DNA from: Cohnella herbarum
GTDB taxonomy: Bacteria > Bacillota > Bacilli > Paenibacillales > Paenibacillaceae
Direction: 5' to 3'
Assembly: GCF_012849095.1 (NCBI RefSeq)
Contig: NZ_CP051680.1
Span: 3,746,501 to 3,810,500, forward strand
DNA length: 64,000 nucleotides
In this document: in pieces, positions 1 to 8,836 of the stretch
Position numbering within the stretch: position 1 is the stretch's first letter
How the letters are laid out: the number at the start of each line of letters is the position of its first letter
The notes under the pieces: generated by a model
Told to the model about the DNA's origin: nothing
What the model saw: the letters and a program-made list of their open reading frames with translations, nothing else
The model's database searches: none
Program-made: the position numbers and the translations under genes

Positions 1-3000
1 TGTAAGGAATCGAAACTTGAACCCCTTGGTTCGCTCCGAAATCGCTAATTCGTTTCCCGCCGACGCTTAAGTTGAAGTCGAATACCGCGTTGTCTCCGAC
101 TTGGCCTCGAATCCCTCCCGGCAAAGATGAAGGGTCTACTTTGCTTACGCTTATTTCTATGTCCGCTTTCTGATCCGAACCGGTAAACAACGAACTCGGA
201 AGCTCCAGCTTAACAAAACCCAAGTCCAACTGAATCCTTTTAACTCCGGCATCGGTCGCAGCCTTCACCTGATTAACAGGCAATGTAGCCACGATGCTTT
301 TAGCCTCCGTCGGCAACTTGATATCGAACGAAAGGAGGCCGTCTTTAACGTTTTTCAATGCCTCGGAGAAGGCTTGCTCGCCTACTTTTACCGTCGCTTT
401 GCCATTGGCATCCACCTTTACCGTACCCTCGTCTACAGGTCCCGGACCTGAAGAACCACCAGGACCAGGATTGGAGCTTTGGTTAGGTCCCTTTAATTCC
501 AATACGCCTAACCTCGAAGTATTCGTGTAGGATTGACCCGTAGGATCGTTCCATATAAATACGCTATCGCGGGAGCCGCCATCTTGGTCGTTATTCACTT
601 GGAAGTCGAATCCGATCAAGGTTCCCGCAGCCGGCGTAATCATATCCAGCGCGATAGCCGCTTCTACGATATAACCTCCGGAGGTGAGCTTAGTTGCAGA
701 CGTGTAGTTGTCTTGCGTTGCATGGCCGCCGACAGTCTTAACGTTCTTGAAATTGATCCTGTATTGACCGTCATCATCTTGATAGGAAGATGTTTTACCG
801 TTGTTCTGGTCGACGAAAATTTCTACCGAGTCCTGCTCGTAAGGATTACCGGGGGCATCGCTCAGCGCGCTGTCCGTTACAATGGCATAAACGTATAATT
901 TCTGCGCATCCCACATCGTACGGAATTGAGCTTTGGCGACCGCGTTGTTGTTCTGTTCCACTTTGACGTCAGTAGTATATACAGGTGCATTCGCCCACGC
1001 GCCATCCATTTCACCGTCGATTGCAGGCGTCCCGTAGGTAGCGCTTGCTACCCGAGTCGCCTCGATATAAGTCAATACCCCATAGCCTAAGCTATCGCTA
1101 TCTTGAGCAGCGCGCGGATCGCTCCAAGATACGATAATTCCGTTGCCGCCCTGCTCCGATCCGTCGTTTATGCCTTTGTCGGTTATTCTGACATCGAATT
1201 TCACTTGCTTGCCCATATTTCCACTCAGGGGAATCGCTGTTTCCAGTACATAACCGCCCGTACCTTCGATTATAGAGGTATGGTTACGCGGGAACGTCAG
1301 CTTCTGGATGCCATTGTTATCGACGAACAGCTCGATTTGATCCGTTGTCGTATCCGTCGCGTCTTTTACCGCTACGCGAACGTAGAGGTTTTGAGCATCC
1401 CACAGCGTTTTCACGTCTGCCTCAAGCGTGCCTGATTGCTCGGTTTTCATTGCCGGAACCGTATGCCACACGGAATCCGTGACACGATCGATAACCGGAG
1501 TCCCCTGTGCCGTATTGGCCGATTTTGCCGTTAACGGTAGCTTGGAAGGCGTTAACGTCTTAATCGCCTCGATCATCCCCCAATAAGCGTACTTGGCTTG
1601 ATGCTGCTTGTTGAACGGGAATGGAGCGTCTTGGCGGATCTTATTATCCCTGTTATGAAGCCAAGTATGATCGTCCGCAATGCCCCACAACGTGACGTTG
1701 CTGATCCATCCGTCTGGATTATCGACCGTTATGCCCATGGTGTCTAGTCGAACCAGCTCTTTGAACAGCTCCTTGAAACGGTAGCCTTGCTTGATAAGAA
1801 TGTCTTCCGGAATCGGATCGTAGCTCGTGTTCCCGCTCGTATAGATCGAAACGTCAAGCTCGGTAATTTGATTGTCAAATCCTGCTTCTGCGAATTTCCG
1901 AATCGAATCGGAAATTTGTTGAACGGAAGGCCCGCTGATATTGATGTGGGTTTGATGGCCCACGCCATCGATCGGAACTCCCTCGCCTCTTAAACTCGTA
2001 GCCAAATTAAACAAGAAGTCGCGTTTCTTAGGATCTTCCGTATTGTAATCATTGATATAGAGCTTAGCTTCCGGAAGCTCTTGACGCGCGACCGTAAACG
2101 CCGTTTTGATGAAGTCCGTTCCGGTTAGTCGGTACCATTCGCTCTTCCTCATCCCGTCCGGCTGTCCTGGATCGATCACTTCGTTTACGACGTCAATGGC
2201 ATTGATCGTAACTCCCATATCCTTGAAGTGACGTAATACGGTTTCGATATAAGTCGTCAATCTGCCAAGCACCAGTTGCTTGTTTTCCGACGTTGCCGCA
2301 AGAGGCTGGTTATTATCATCATTGAACATCCATGTAGCGGCCTGATCATGCCAGACAAGAGTATGCAACCGGAAGTCCAAGCTATGATCCTTCGCATATT
2401 GCGCGATTTTGTCTGCTGAAGTCCAATTCCATACGCCCTCCGAGGGATTCAAGGAGCCCGGCTTCGTGGAGTTCTCGGCCACGATAGAGTTGTAGTGGTA
2501 GTCCAGCAGCTTATGAGCATCGCCTTCGAGTTGTTCAGGTTCAACGGCGGCACCGATCTTAAAGTAATCGGCATATTCGGCCATCAAGTGATCGATGTCC
2601 GTTTGAATAGGCAATGGACCGGCCACGGGACCGACGTAGGACAATACGAAATCGTCCATATAGAACGATCTGCCATCCGCATAGCCGTTGGCCGCTTCGA
2701 CATAGGCGTTCAACTCGCTGGGAGTTGTAGTTACAGTGAAGGTACCGGTTAACTGAACCCAATCTTCCGAAGTAACCGTAACGTTCGGCGATACGTTAGT
2801 AAAGGAGCCGGCTCCACTCTGAACGGAGAGTCGCAGAACGGCAGGAGACTGGCCGGGAGCCATTTTCACCCATGCCGACAAGCTGTACTTGTGGTTTTTG
2901 TGCATTTTCCCCATAACATCCAACAGCGGACCGTCATATTGCTCGGTAACGGTAGTCAGCAAGCTGTTACTTCCGTCCGTCGTATGGTTGTCATTTGTTG

Positions 3001-4126
3001 ATATGCTGATATTACCGGAACCGTTTCGACGTACCCACGCTCCTTGTCCGTCCTCGAAGTCGGACTGAACACCCGATTGATCCAATTGCTCCTTAATAAC
3101 AACCTCGTCGATGTAAATGTCCGCTACGGAAGTCGAAGTCGTTACGGACTCCACCCAAATAAGGAATTCCGCCGTATCCGCCGGAACTTCATAGTTCTTA
3201 ATTTCGAAAGTCGTCCAAGCGGACGAATTAACTGCTAGATTATCGGTCAGCCAAGGATATTTGTTGGAAAGCAGCGGGGAATCGACCTTCGACCCGATAT
3301 GAAACGTGTCGCTTCCCTCGCCCAATCTAACCTTCAACGACAGATCATACATATGGCCTGATTTCATCAGGCTGGTCAAGTTGATCATCGGACTGCTCGC
3401 TCTCGAACCCCGTCCGGTAAATTTCAAGGATTTGGTACCTTCGGAGGCATACGTCGAAGAAACAACCGTCGTACCGACTCTTCCGTCCCAATCCAAGTTT
3501 ACCCAACCGCCGGTTTGGCCATCTTCGAAGCTCTGGGACAACACAAAAGTCTCAGGCTCTGTAACAGGTGGCGAGAGTTTGACCGTAAAGGTATCGATGT
3601 AGTAATCAACCGTAGCGCTATCCGTGGATTGTACGTACACTTGATAGTCGGTAGCTCTATCATCTACTGTAAATCGACCTTGAAGTTCTACCCAGCCCGA
3701 TTCCGTTACAGACTGGGAATTGATTTTTGCATAACGAACCGGATCGTCGGACGGTAATCCATCTTGGCTAATGGACAGCTCAAGGGTAGCGGCGCCTGTC
3801 GTTCCTTCTTTCAATTTGGCGTATACGGAGAAGTCGTAGGTTGCGCCTTTCTCCAGGGCGTCTGTTGCGTTAATGCCCGGACCGTTCCATGTCGCGTTAC
3901 GTCCAGTTGTCAACAAGCTGCCGGTACCGCTTTGGAAGGTTTGCGTGCTTTGCGTAACGGTTTCGGATCCTCTTTTGAACCAACCATCGGTTCCGGTATC
4001 GAAGTTGCTGCTCATAACAGTATCCCCTACGGTAGCGGCATTAGCTGTTGATCCTCCCCAACCCTGAGGCGCAATGATCGCGATACTTAAGATAATGGCT
4101 AACACGGCGTTTAACTTTTTCCACAT
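1..4126 (-). CDS. Modular GH10 endo-beta-1,4-xylanase (3' end outside window)
   Basis: Secreted xylan-degrading enzyme; about 1375 residues are visible and the frame is still open at the left edge. Reading from the ATG at 4126 (good ribosome binding site AAAGGGGG), I see a signal peptide (about residues 1-35), three CBM22-like xylan-binding modules (about 40-500), a GH10 catalytic domain (about 500-840), two CBM9-like modules (about 870-1200), a Gly/Pro/Ser linker near nt 420-490 and a further beta-sandwich. The GH10 acid/base is Glu649 in DVVNEVIDP and the nucleophile is Glu756 in ITELDVSIY, both in the same frame. This order of modules is typical of large Paenibacillus and clostridial cell-bound xylanases, which usually end in SLH domains. 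The SLH part is inferred, since that end lies outside. A cre-like box overlaps the promoter, which suggests CcpA catabolite repression. Confidence 0.93.
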   Translation of the reverse strand, partial: MWKKLNAVLAIILSIAIIAPQGWGGSTANAATVGDTVMSSNFDTGTDGWFKRGSETVTQSTQTFQSGTGSLLTTGRNATWNGPGINATDALEKGATYDFSVYAKLKEGTTGAATLELSISQDGLPSDDPVRYAKINSQSVTESGWVELQGRFTVDDRATDYQVYVQSTDSATVDYYIDTFTVKLSPPVTEPETFVLSQSFEDGQTGGWVNLDWDGRVGTTVVSSTYASEGTKSLKFTGRGSRASSPMINLTSLMKSGHMYDLSLKVRLGEGSDTFHIGSKVDSPLLSNKYPWLTDNLAVNSSAWTTFEIKNYEVPADTAEFLIWVESVTTSTSVADIYIDEVVIKEQLDQSGVQSDFEDGQGAWVRRNGSGNISISTNDNHTTDGSNSLLTTVTEQYDGPLLDVMGKMHKNHKYSLSAWVKMAPGQSPAVLRLSVQSGAGSFTNVSPNVTVTSEDWVQLTGTFTVTTTPSELNAYVEAANGYADGRSFYMDDFVLSYVGPVAGPLPIQTDIDHLMAEYADYFKIGAAVEPEQLEGDAHKLLDYHYNSIVAENSTKPGSLNPSEGVWNWTSADKIAQYAKDHSLDFRLHTLVWHDQAATWMFNDDNNQPLAATSENKQLVLGRLTTYIETVLRHFKDMGVTINAIDVVNEVIDPGQPDGMRKSEWYRLTGTDFIKTAFTVARQELPEAKLYINDYNTEDPKKRDFLFNLATSLRGEGVPIDGVGHQTHINISGPSVQQISDSIRKFAEAGFDNQITELDVSIYTSGNTSYDPIPEDILIKQGYRFKELFKELVRLDTMGITVDNPDGWISNVTLWGIADDHTWLHNRDNKIRQDAPFPFNKQHQAKYAYWGMIEAIKTLTPSKLPLTAKSANTAQGTPVIDRVTDSVWHTVPAMKTEQSGTLEADVKTLWDAQNLYVRVAVKDATDTTTDQIELFVDNNGIQKLTFPRNHTSIIEGTGGYVLETAIPLSGNMGKQVKFDVRITDKGINDGSEQGGNGIIVSWSDPRAAQDSDSLGYGVLTYIEATRVASATYGTPAIDGEMDGAWANAPVYTTDVKVEQNNNAVAKAQFRTMWDAQKLYVYAIVTDSALSDAPGNPYEQDSVEIFVDQNNGKTSSYQDDDGQYRINFKNVKTVGGHATQDNYTSATKLTSGGYIVEAAIALDMITPAAGTLIGFDFQVNNDQDGGSRDSVFIWNDPTGQSYTNTSRLGVLELKGPNQSSNPGPGGSSGPGPVDEGTVKVDANGKATVKVGEQAFSEALKNVKDGLLSFDIKLPTEAKSIVATLPVNQVKAATDAGVKRIQLDLGFVKLELPSSLFTGSDQKADIEISVSKVDPSSLPGGIRGQVGDNAVFDFNLSVGGKRISDFGANQGVQVSIPY

Positions 4127-4184
4127 TACTGTTTTCCCCCTTTAGCATCCTTATTGATCTGCGAGAGAAGATAGATATGTAACG

Positions 4185-4214
4185 ATAACAATTCCGCGAA
4201 CGTCCCGATTGTAA
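4185..4214 (-). promoter_or_regulatory. Candidate promoter of the xylanase gene
   Basis: On the minus strand there is a -35-like TTACAA (4214-4209) and a -10-like TGTTAT (4190-4185) separated by 18 nt, about 60 nt upstream of the start codon. The -35 lies inside the cre-like box. The hexamers are only moderate matches to sigma-A consensus. Confidence 0.4.
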
Positions 4215-4223
4215 GCGCTCACA
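4210..4223. promoter_or_regulatory. CcpA cre box upstream of xylanase
   Basis: The 14-mer TGTAAGCGCTCACA fits the classical cre consensus TGWNANCGNTNWCA at every position and has an AGCGCT palindromic core. It overlaps the predicted -35 element of the xylanase promoter, where CcpA binding would block transcription. Carbon catabolite repression of xylanases is well known in Bacillales. The function here is inferred. Confidence 0.7.
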
Positions 4224-4297
4224 CTTCTTCGCATCATTTATTATGACGGGTTTCGTTGCCAGTCGGTACCAACAAACCATAGAGGTTACTTTGAAAA

Positions 4298-4541
4298 ACT
4301 TAGATGTTAGCGTCCCTTAGGGATTGGGGCACGCTTTTCTATCGAGCGGATCCCTTATTCGTTAGATGGCGATACTCTAGGTGCATTATGTACACTTAGA
4401 TTCCTCGAAACTCTGGGACTGCAACATCTAAGTGTAAAACGTACATCTAGTTGGCGGTTCAATGACTAGATTCGAACAAACCGTTCAAACTAGTTGCAAT
4501 TCTCGCACCATTTTTAAAATACTAATTACCCACACTTAGAA
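4298..4541. repeat. Intergenic ACACTTAGAT-type inverted repeats
   Basis: The 472-nt gap 4127-4598 contains the xylanase promoter, then a set of short related repeats. ACTTAGATGTT at 4298-4308 is the exact reverse complement of AACATCTAAGT at 4423-4433. TACACTTAGAT at 4391-4401 is the exact reverse complement of ATCTAAGTGTA at 4426-4436. A further CACACTTAGA lies near 4531-4540. The arms could form alternative hairpins or be binding sites for a regulator acting on the xylanase or the plus-strand gene at 4599. I recognise no known riboswitch here. Confidence 0.5.
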
Positions 4542-4598
4542 GTTTCATTCGGAATAAATATACTCTTATACAAATCAAAGGTTAAAGGGTGAGCTCGA

Positions 4599-5432
4599 TT
4601 GATATTAAAAAGAAAAATTCGACAACTTAGTAAACCCGGCCCTTCTTTCAAGCCCAAATCGGTACGCAAAACCGCTGCTCAAATTGTCAACTTTACCATT
4701 ATCGGCGATAGCCATGTCGGCTATGGAAATGGATTAAGCATTTATAAAAATCTATTATCCAAAGCGGTTAAAAACGGTAACAAAAAGTTTGTTATTTTTG
4801 GAGGGGATAATAAACACGGTTCGGTAGGAACGCAAGCCGAGACGGATTATAAAGCATTCAAAGACGTGGCCACGGGGATTCTGGGACCGAAGAACATCCC
4901 CTTTAAGGCTTCAATTGGCAATTGGGAAGATAATACTAGAGTCTTATTCAAAAAGTATTTAGGGAACGTTCTTGGACAAATGAGCTTTCCGGGGACGAGC
5001 GGTAAAGTAAAGTATGTCTGGCTGGATAATGCGCCTGGAAAATTCAGTTTTGCAAGCATAAGTTTGCTTAAAAGTTTGGATCCTAGTCATTTCTATATTA
5101 TCGATTGCCATTGGCCCTTAAAGGTAAGCGGAATTACGGTAGATCCCACGCATGTTTTAAGCCAGGAGGAGACGAATCATTTTTTCAATGCGATTCCTTC
5201 CAACGTGAGAAATAACGTGATAGCCATTTTCACTCATCATGCTCACACCTTCTACGAAAAACGAAGTAACATTTACCCGGGATTTACGAAGACTAAATTT
5301 TATGTGTGCGGTTGTTCGGGCGCGTACCAATGTACATGTAATTCCACTAGATGCGGTAGAGGCTATTATGAGGCGGTCTTGACGCTCAATAATAATCAAT
5401 TTGACCTCAGTGTTAAGGAAGTAAAATCTTAA
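4599..5432 (+). CDS. Calcineurin-like metallophosphoesterase, divergent motifs
   Basis: Protein of 277 residues, TTG start preceded by AAAGGG at a normal distance. It has the motif order of the calcineurin-like metallophosphoesterase fold: GDSHVG (Asp37, His39), GGDN (68-71), GNWE (107-110, where the family usually has GN[HD]E), DCHWPL (169-174) and THHAH (212-216, usually GHxH). A two-metal phosphoesterase is therefore likely, but two motifs are altered and the substrate is unknown. No signal peptide or membrane segment is evident; the N terminus is strongly basic. Near the C terminus five cysteines fall within 16 residues (237, 239, 245, 247, 252), suggesting an extra metal site or disulfides. 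It stands alone, between the xylanase promoter and a convergent oxidoreductase gene. Confidence 0.7.
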   Translation: MILKRKIRQLSKPGPSFKPKSVRKTAAQIVNFTIIGDSHVGYGNGLSIYKNLLSKAVKNGNKKFVIFGGDNKHGSVGTQAETDYKAFKDVATGILGPKNIPFKASIGNWEDNTRVLFKKYLGNVLGQMSFPGTSGKVKYVWLDNAPGKFSFASISLLKSLDPSHFYIIDCHWPLKVSGITVDPTHVLSQEETNHFFNAIPSNVRNNVIAIFTHHAHTFYEKRSNIYPGFTKTKFYVCGCSGAYQCTCNSTRCGRGYYEAVLTLNNNQFDLSVKEVKS

Positions 5433-5437
5433 TCTGA

Positions 5438-5485
5438 GAAGAGGCCATCCCATGGTCGCATTAGACCAAACGGAATGACCTCTTC
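5438..5485. terminator. Hairpin between convergent genes
   Basis: GAAGAGG-C-CAT and ATG-A-CCTCTTC form an imperfect stem with a loop of about 25 nt between the stops of the phosphoesterase gene and the qorB-like gene. There is no clear T tract, so termination efficiency is uncertain. Confidence 0.45.
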
Positions 5486-5504
5486 GATAGTTACGAACGT
5501 TTAA

Positions 5505-6371
5505 TTAAGACTGAATATCGTTGACGATTTGACGGAGAGCCTCTTCGAGCGGCGTGGCCGGACGTCCGAGCAGCTTCTGAAAATCGTTGCTCGCGACATC
5601 CAATGCGCCTTCTCGAATCGCGCTCTGAATGCCGACCAGAAACGGAACGACCGGTTCAGGGACACCCGCGCTGCTCATGATGCCGGCATACGTGGCGTCA
5701 TCCACTTGTTGAACGGGAACTTCGCGACCCAAGACTCCGGAAAGGATCGAAACCAATTGTTCTTGCGTTGCCGGTTTGCCGGACAACTCGTATATCGTAT
5801 TCTCGTGGCCTTCGCCGGCCAGTACCGCCGCGGCTGCTTGCCCGTAATCTCGACGGGTCGCCCAACCTACTTTGCCGGATCCCGCCGACGTTAACCAAGG
5901 CGCTCCTCCAACAACCGCTTGAATGCTGCTGATCTCGTTCTCCAAATACCAGTTATTGCGCAGGAAGGAATACGGAATACCCGTGTTAATAATAGCTTCC
6001 TCGGTGGCGCGATGCACCGGTGCAAGGAAGATCGGATTCTCGCTTGCATTTCCAAGGCTAGTATACGCAATAAAACCGACTTTTGCTCGCTGAGCTGCCG
6101 ATACGGCAGCGGCATGCTGACGAATCCGCGTTTCGTTGTCGCCGTCCGTGGACACGATCAACAGGCGGTCGATACCCGCGAACGCCGTATCCAACGTATC
6201 CGGTTGGTCGAAATCCCCATGCCGTACGTCCACGCCGCGGACTCGAAGGCTTTCCGCTTTCTCCGGGTTGCGAACGCTGACGGCTAGATCCTTGGCCGGA
6301 ACTGTTTCCAATAACGTCTCTATTACGATCGATCCCAATTTCCCTGTTACGCCCGTCACCAAAATTTTCAT
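5505..6371 (-). CDS. QorB/YtfG-like NAD(P)H:quinone oxidoreductase (NmrA-type SDR)
   Basis: A 288-residue atypical short-chain dehydrogenase. The N terminus holds the Rossmann motif TGVTGKLG, followed by SVRNPEKAESL (nucleotide-binding Arg), FIAYTSL and LRNNWYLEN. This pattern matches the E. coli QorB (YtfG) family, which reduces quinones with NADPH, as far as I can compare from memory. The length is normal. The start at 6371 has a strong GGAGG six to seven nt upstream. An Rrf2-family regulator lies just upstream in the same direction, as in the Bacillus ywnA/ywnB and hypR/hypO pairs, pointing to control by quinone or electrophile stress. The two genes are separated by a terminator, and a shared operator-like 10-mer lies upstream of each. 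Confidence 0.8.
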   Translation of the reverse strand: MKILVTGVTGKLGSIVIETLLETVPAKDLAVSVRNPEKAESLRVRGVDVRHGDFDQPDTLDTAFAGIDRLLIVSTDGDNETRIRQHAAAVSAAQRAKVGFIAYTSLGNASENPIFLAPVHRATEEAIINTGIPYSFLRNNWYLENEISSIQAVVGGAPWLTSAGSGKVGWATRRDYGQAAAAVLAGEGHENTIYELSGKPATQEQLVSILSGVLGREVPVQQVDDATYAGIMSSAGVPEPVVPFLVGIQSAIREGALDVASNDFQKLLGRPATPLEEALRQIVNDIQS

Positions 6372-6423
6372 CTGAATTCCTCCGTTTTTCGAATATATGA
6401 CTGCTTCGCCGTTATAATGACTT

Positions 6424-6433
6424 TGGTTACAAC
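6424..6433 (-). promoter_or_regulatory. Operator-like 10-mer upstream of qorB-like gene
   Basis: TGGTTACAAC on the plus strand, about 53 nt upstream of the qorB-like start. The reverse complement GTTGTAACCA occurs upstream of the Rrf2 gene at 6896-6905. The exact match at both promoters suggests the Rrf2 protein binds both. Confidence 0.45.
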
Positions 6434-6440
6434 AGCGATA

Positions 6441-6463
6441 TAAAAAAAGCTCTAAGAGCTTTA
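6441..6463 (-). terminator. Intrinsic terminator of the Rrf2 gene
   Basis: On the minus strand AAAGCTC-TTA-GAGCTTT followed by a run of T, directly after the stop codon of the regulator gene. This separates it transcriptionally from the oxidoreductase gene. Confidence 0.85.
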
Positions 6464-6464
6464 A

Positions 6465-6881
6465 TTAAACAAACTGGGCTGCCAGCTGGCTTAAGTTTAC
6501 TTGTGCCAACCTTTGTTCCATCGCGGATTGGGCTGCCTCCATTTCGGCGCGAAGAGCTGCTTCAATGTTCCGGCCAACCGGGCACAGAGGATTCGGCTCG
6601 TCATGGAAATTAAACAATCGACCGTCCTCGATCACTTCCACGGCGCGATACACGTCCAGAAGCGTGATCTGATCCCGGTCCTTCAACAACGAAGCGCCAC
6701 CTACGCCGGGACGAATGTCCACCAAACCCGCCTTCTTAAGCATCCCCATAATTCTGCGGATGATAACCGGATTCGTATTCACGCTGCCCGCAATATAGTC
6801 GCCGGTACAATCTTTGGAGCTGATGGCGATCAGGGAAAGGATGTGGACAGCAATGGAAAATCGGCTACTAATCTGTTTCAC
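6465..6881 (-). CDS. Rrf2 family transcriptional regulator (YwnA/HypR type)
   Basis: A 138-residue winged-helix protein of the Rrf2 family: RFSIAVHILSLIA starts the HTH region, and NPVIIRRIMGMLKKAGL and PGVGGASLLKD form the recognition helix and wing. It lacks the three clustered cysteines of iron-sulfur Rrf2 members such as IscR; only Cys25 and Cys100 are present. It therefore resembles the redox/electrophile-sensing YwnA and HypR branch of Bacillus. GTG start with a GGTGGTGAT ribosome binding site. It probably represses the downstream qorB-like gene and itself through GTTGTAACCA sites; this is inferred from the shared motif and the gene pairing. Confidence 0.85.
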   Translation of the reverse strand: MKQISSRFSIAVHILSLIAISSKDCTGDYIAGSVNTNPVIIRRIMGMLKKAGLVDIRPGVGGASLLKDRDQITLLDVYRAVEVIEDGRLFNFHDEPNPLCPVGRNIEAALRAEMEAAQSAMEQRLAQVNLSQLAAQFV

Positions 6882-6895
6882 TTAGCATCACCACC

Positions 6896-6917
6896 GTTGT
6901 AACCATTGTAGTTACTA
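6896..6917. promoter_or_regulatory. Candidate Rrf2 operator
   Basis: GTTGTAACCA lies just upstream of the regulator start and overlaps a GTAAC-N7-GTTAC inverted repeat (6899-6915). The 10-mer recurs in inverse orientation at 6424-6433 before the oxidoreductase gene. Confidence 0.5.
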
Positions 6918-6977
6918 CGAAATCAAATGTCAACCCAATAATTTAGATAAATAATCCCACTAGATTTCAAGTTATCG

Positions 6978-6986
6978 TGCTATAAT
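6978..6986 (+). promoter_or_regulatory. Extended -10 promoter of the ABC exporter operon
   Basis: TGCTATAAT is a perfect extended -10 element (TGn plus TATAAT), about 75 nt upstream of the first exporter gene. No good -35 hexamer stands at 17 nt, which fits an extended -10 promoter. Confidence 0.55.
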
Positions 6987-7060
6987 TTCCATAGCTTTTT
7001 GACCGTGGGCGGTTCTAGCGGTTACTCATAATCCAGAAACTTACAGAAGCCGGTGATCGA

Positions 7061-8836
7061 ATGTTTCAACTCAAGTGGTTGTGGCAGAATTTGTTAGGAG
7101 ATCGGGTACGATACATTTTCGCGTTATGTCTCTCGGTAGTAGGCTCCTCGCTCACGATTATTAATCCGTACATCGGTCAACGCATCGTCGACACTTTCAT
7201 TGCCGGCGACAATGCGGCGCAAAATCTGACGGACGAACGGGCGTTGCTGATCGGCCTTTGTTTGGGCATGATCGGCTTTTCTTTGTTGCGCACGGGTCTG
7301 GCCTATTTCTCGACCATGCTGTACGAACGCGCCTCGCAGAACATGCTGTTCCGCGTTCGGATTTATCTGTACAACAAAATCCAAAACCAGGACATGAAGT
7401 ATTACGATCACAACCGGACCGGAGACCTCATGACTAAGATGACGGGCGATCTCGATATGGTGCGCCACTCCATGGCGTGGATCATTAAGACGGTTATCGA
7501 ATCGCTGACGGTTTTTGCGGCGGCCGTCGTATATTTCTTCTTCATCGACGTCGGGCTGACTTTGTGGCTGCTTATTTTATCGCCTCCGATTTTTATCGTG
7601 GCGTTTATATTCGCTAGACGCGTTCGTCCCATGTATACCGACCTCCGGGAGCGCCTATCGCAGCTTAATACCGCCACCCAGGAAAATATCGCCGGTAATC
7701 GCGTCGTTAAGGCGTTCGCGCGCGAGGAGTACGAAATCCGGAAATTCGACGAGAAGAACGTGAATTACTCCAAAGCCAATAAGGCTGCGGCTATGGTATG
7801 GCTGGATTATTTTCCGTATCTAGAAATATTCGCCCAGGCGTTTAACGTGATCCTGATGCTTGCGGGCGGTCTGCTCGTCATGAACGGACGCATTACCTTC
7901 GGGGAATTTTCCGCCTTTTCCGTGCTCATCTGGGGTCTCTCCAACCCGATGCGCAACATCGGCATCATCATTAACGATTTTCAGCGTTTTTTTGCGAGCC
8001 TTCACAAAATCATCGAAGTCTATTATGCCCATCCCGGCATCGTCAACAATCACATGGCTACCATTAAGCGACGTTACGAAGGCCGCATCCAGTTCGACCA
8101 AGTGAGTTTTAAGTACGACAACGCCACCGTACTGGACAACATCAGCTTCACGGTCGAGCCCGGCGAAACCATCGCCATTATGGGAGCGACGGGCTCGGGT
8201 AAAACGTCGCTCATCAACCTGATTCCGCGCTTCTATGACGTGGCTAAAGGCCGCGTCCTCGTAGACGGAACCGACGTACGCAAGCTGGAGCTCGACGAGC
8301 TGCGCGGCAATATCGGAGTCGCGACCCAGGACGTCCTGCTGTTCTCCGACACGATCGACGGTAACCTCGCTTACGGCGATCCCGAGATGCCGGAAGAGGA
8401 CGTCATGAAATTTGCCAAGCTCGCCGCCGCCCACGACTTCATCCGCAAGATGCCGGAAGGCTACGATACGATCGTCGGCGAACGCGGCGTCGGTCTGTCC
8501 GGAGGGCAGAAGCAGCGCATAGCTTTGGGTAGAGCCATGGCGGTTCAACCTCCTATCCTGATCCTCGACGACACGACTTCCGCCGTCGATCTGGAGACGG
8601 AGGCGCATATCCAGAAGAGCCTGCGGGAGCTGGAGTTTTCCTGCACGAAAATCATTATCGCCCAGCGCGTGTCCACGACCGCAGAGGCCGACCGCATCCT
8701 CATCTTGGACAACGGCCGCGTGATCGAAGAAGGCACGCATGCCGAGCTCTTAGCTAAGCGAGGGTACTATTACGATGTATTCATGCTGCAAAACGAAGGC
8801 ATTGGAAGGCAGGTGACCGCGGATGGCCAGAAATAA
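7061..8836 (+). CDS. ABC exporter half-transporter with degenerate ATP site
   Basis: 591 residues: six transmembrane segments in the first ~320 residues (type IV exporter domain), then an ATPase domain with Walker A GATGSGKTS, signature LSGGQKQR, Walker B ILILDD and H-loop position IIIAQR. The catalytic Glu after Walker B is Asp and the H-loop His is Gln, so this half cannot support normal hydrolysis alone. That is typical of the inactive partner in heterodimeric exporters such as BmrCD or TM287/288. It overlaps the next gene by 14 nt, which encodes the catalytically normal half. YfiB/YfiC of Bacillus are the nearest named relatives I would suggest. The substrate could be a drug, lipid or peptide and cannot be read from the sequence. 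Confidence 0.92.
   Translation: MFQLKWLWQNLLGDRVRYIFALCLSVVGSSLTIINPYIGQRIVDTFIAGDNAAQNLTDERALLIGLCLGMIGFSLLRTGLAYFSTMLYERASQNMLFRVRIYLYNKIQNQDMKYYDHNRTGDLMTKMTGDLDMVRHSMAWIIKTVIESLTVFAAAVVYFFFIDVGLTLWLLILSPPIFIVAFIFARRVRPMYTDLRERLSQLNTATQENIAGNRVVKAFAREEYEIRKFDEKNVNYSKANKAAAMVWLDYFPYLEIFAQAFNVILMLAGGLLVMNGRITFGEFSAFSVLIWGLSNPMRNIGIIINDFQRFFASLHKIIEVYYAHPGIVNNHMATIKRRYEGRIQFDQVSFKYDNATVLDNISFTVEPGETIAIMGATGSGKTSLINLIPRFYDVAKGRVLVDGTDVRKLELDELRGNIGVATQDVLLFSDTIDGNLAYGDPEMPEEDVMKFAKLAAAHDFIRKMPEGYDTIVGERGVGLSGGQKQRIALGRAMAVQPPILILDDTTSAVDLETEAHIQKSLRELEFSCTKIIIAQRVSTTAEADRILILDNGRVIEEGTHAELLAKRGYYYDVFMLQNEGIGRQVTADGQK

Noticed and set aside
294..4067. Plus-strand open frames over the xylanase
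   Set aside because: The minus-strand frame encodes all xylanase domains without a stop, so the short plus-strand frames are chance antisense frames.
4298..4541. CRISPR array or transposon ends in the intergenic repeats
   Set aside because: The repeats are too short and irregular, and no transposase gene is present.
7820..8740. 306-codon open frame antisense to the first ABC gene
   Set aside because: It has no recognisable domain or ribosome binding site and mirrors a strongly coding strand.
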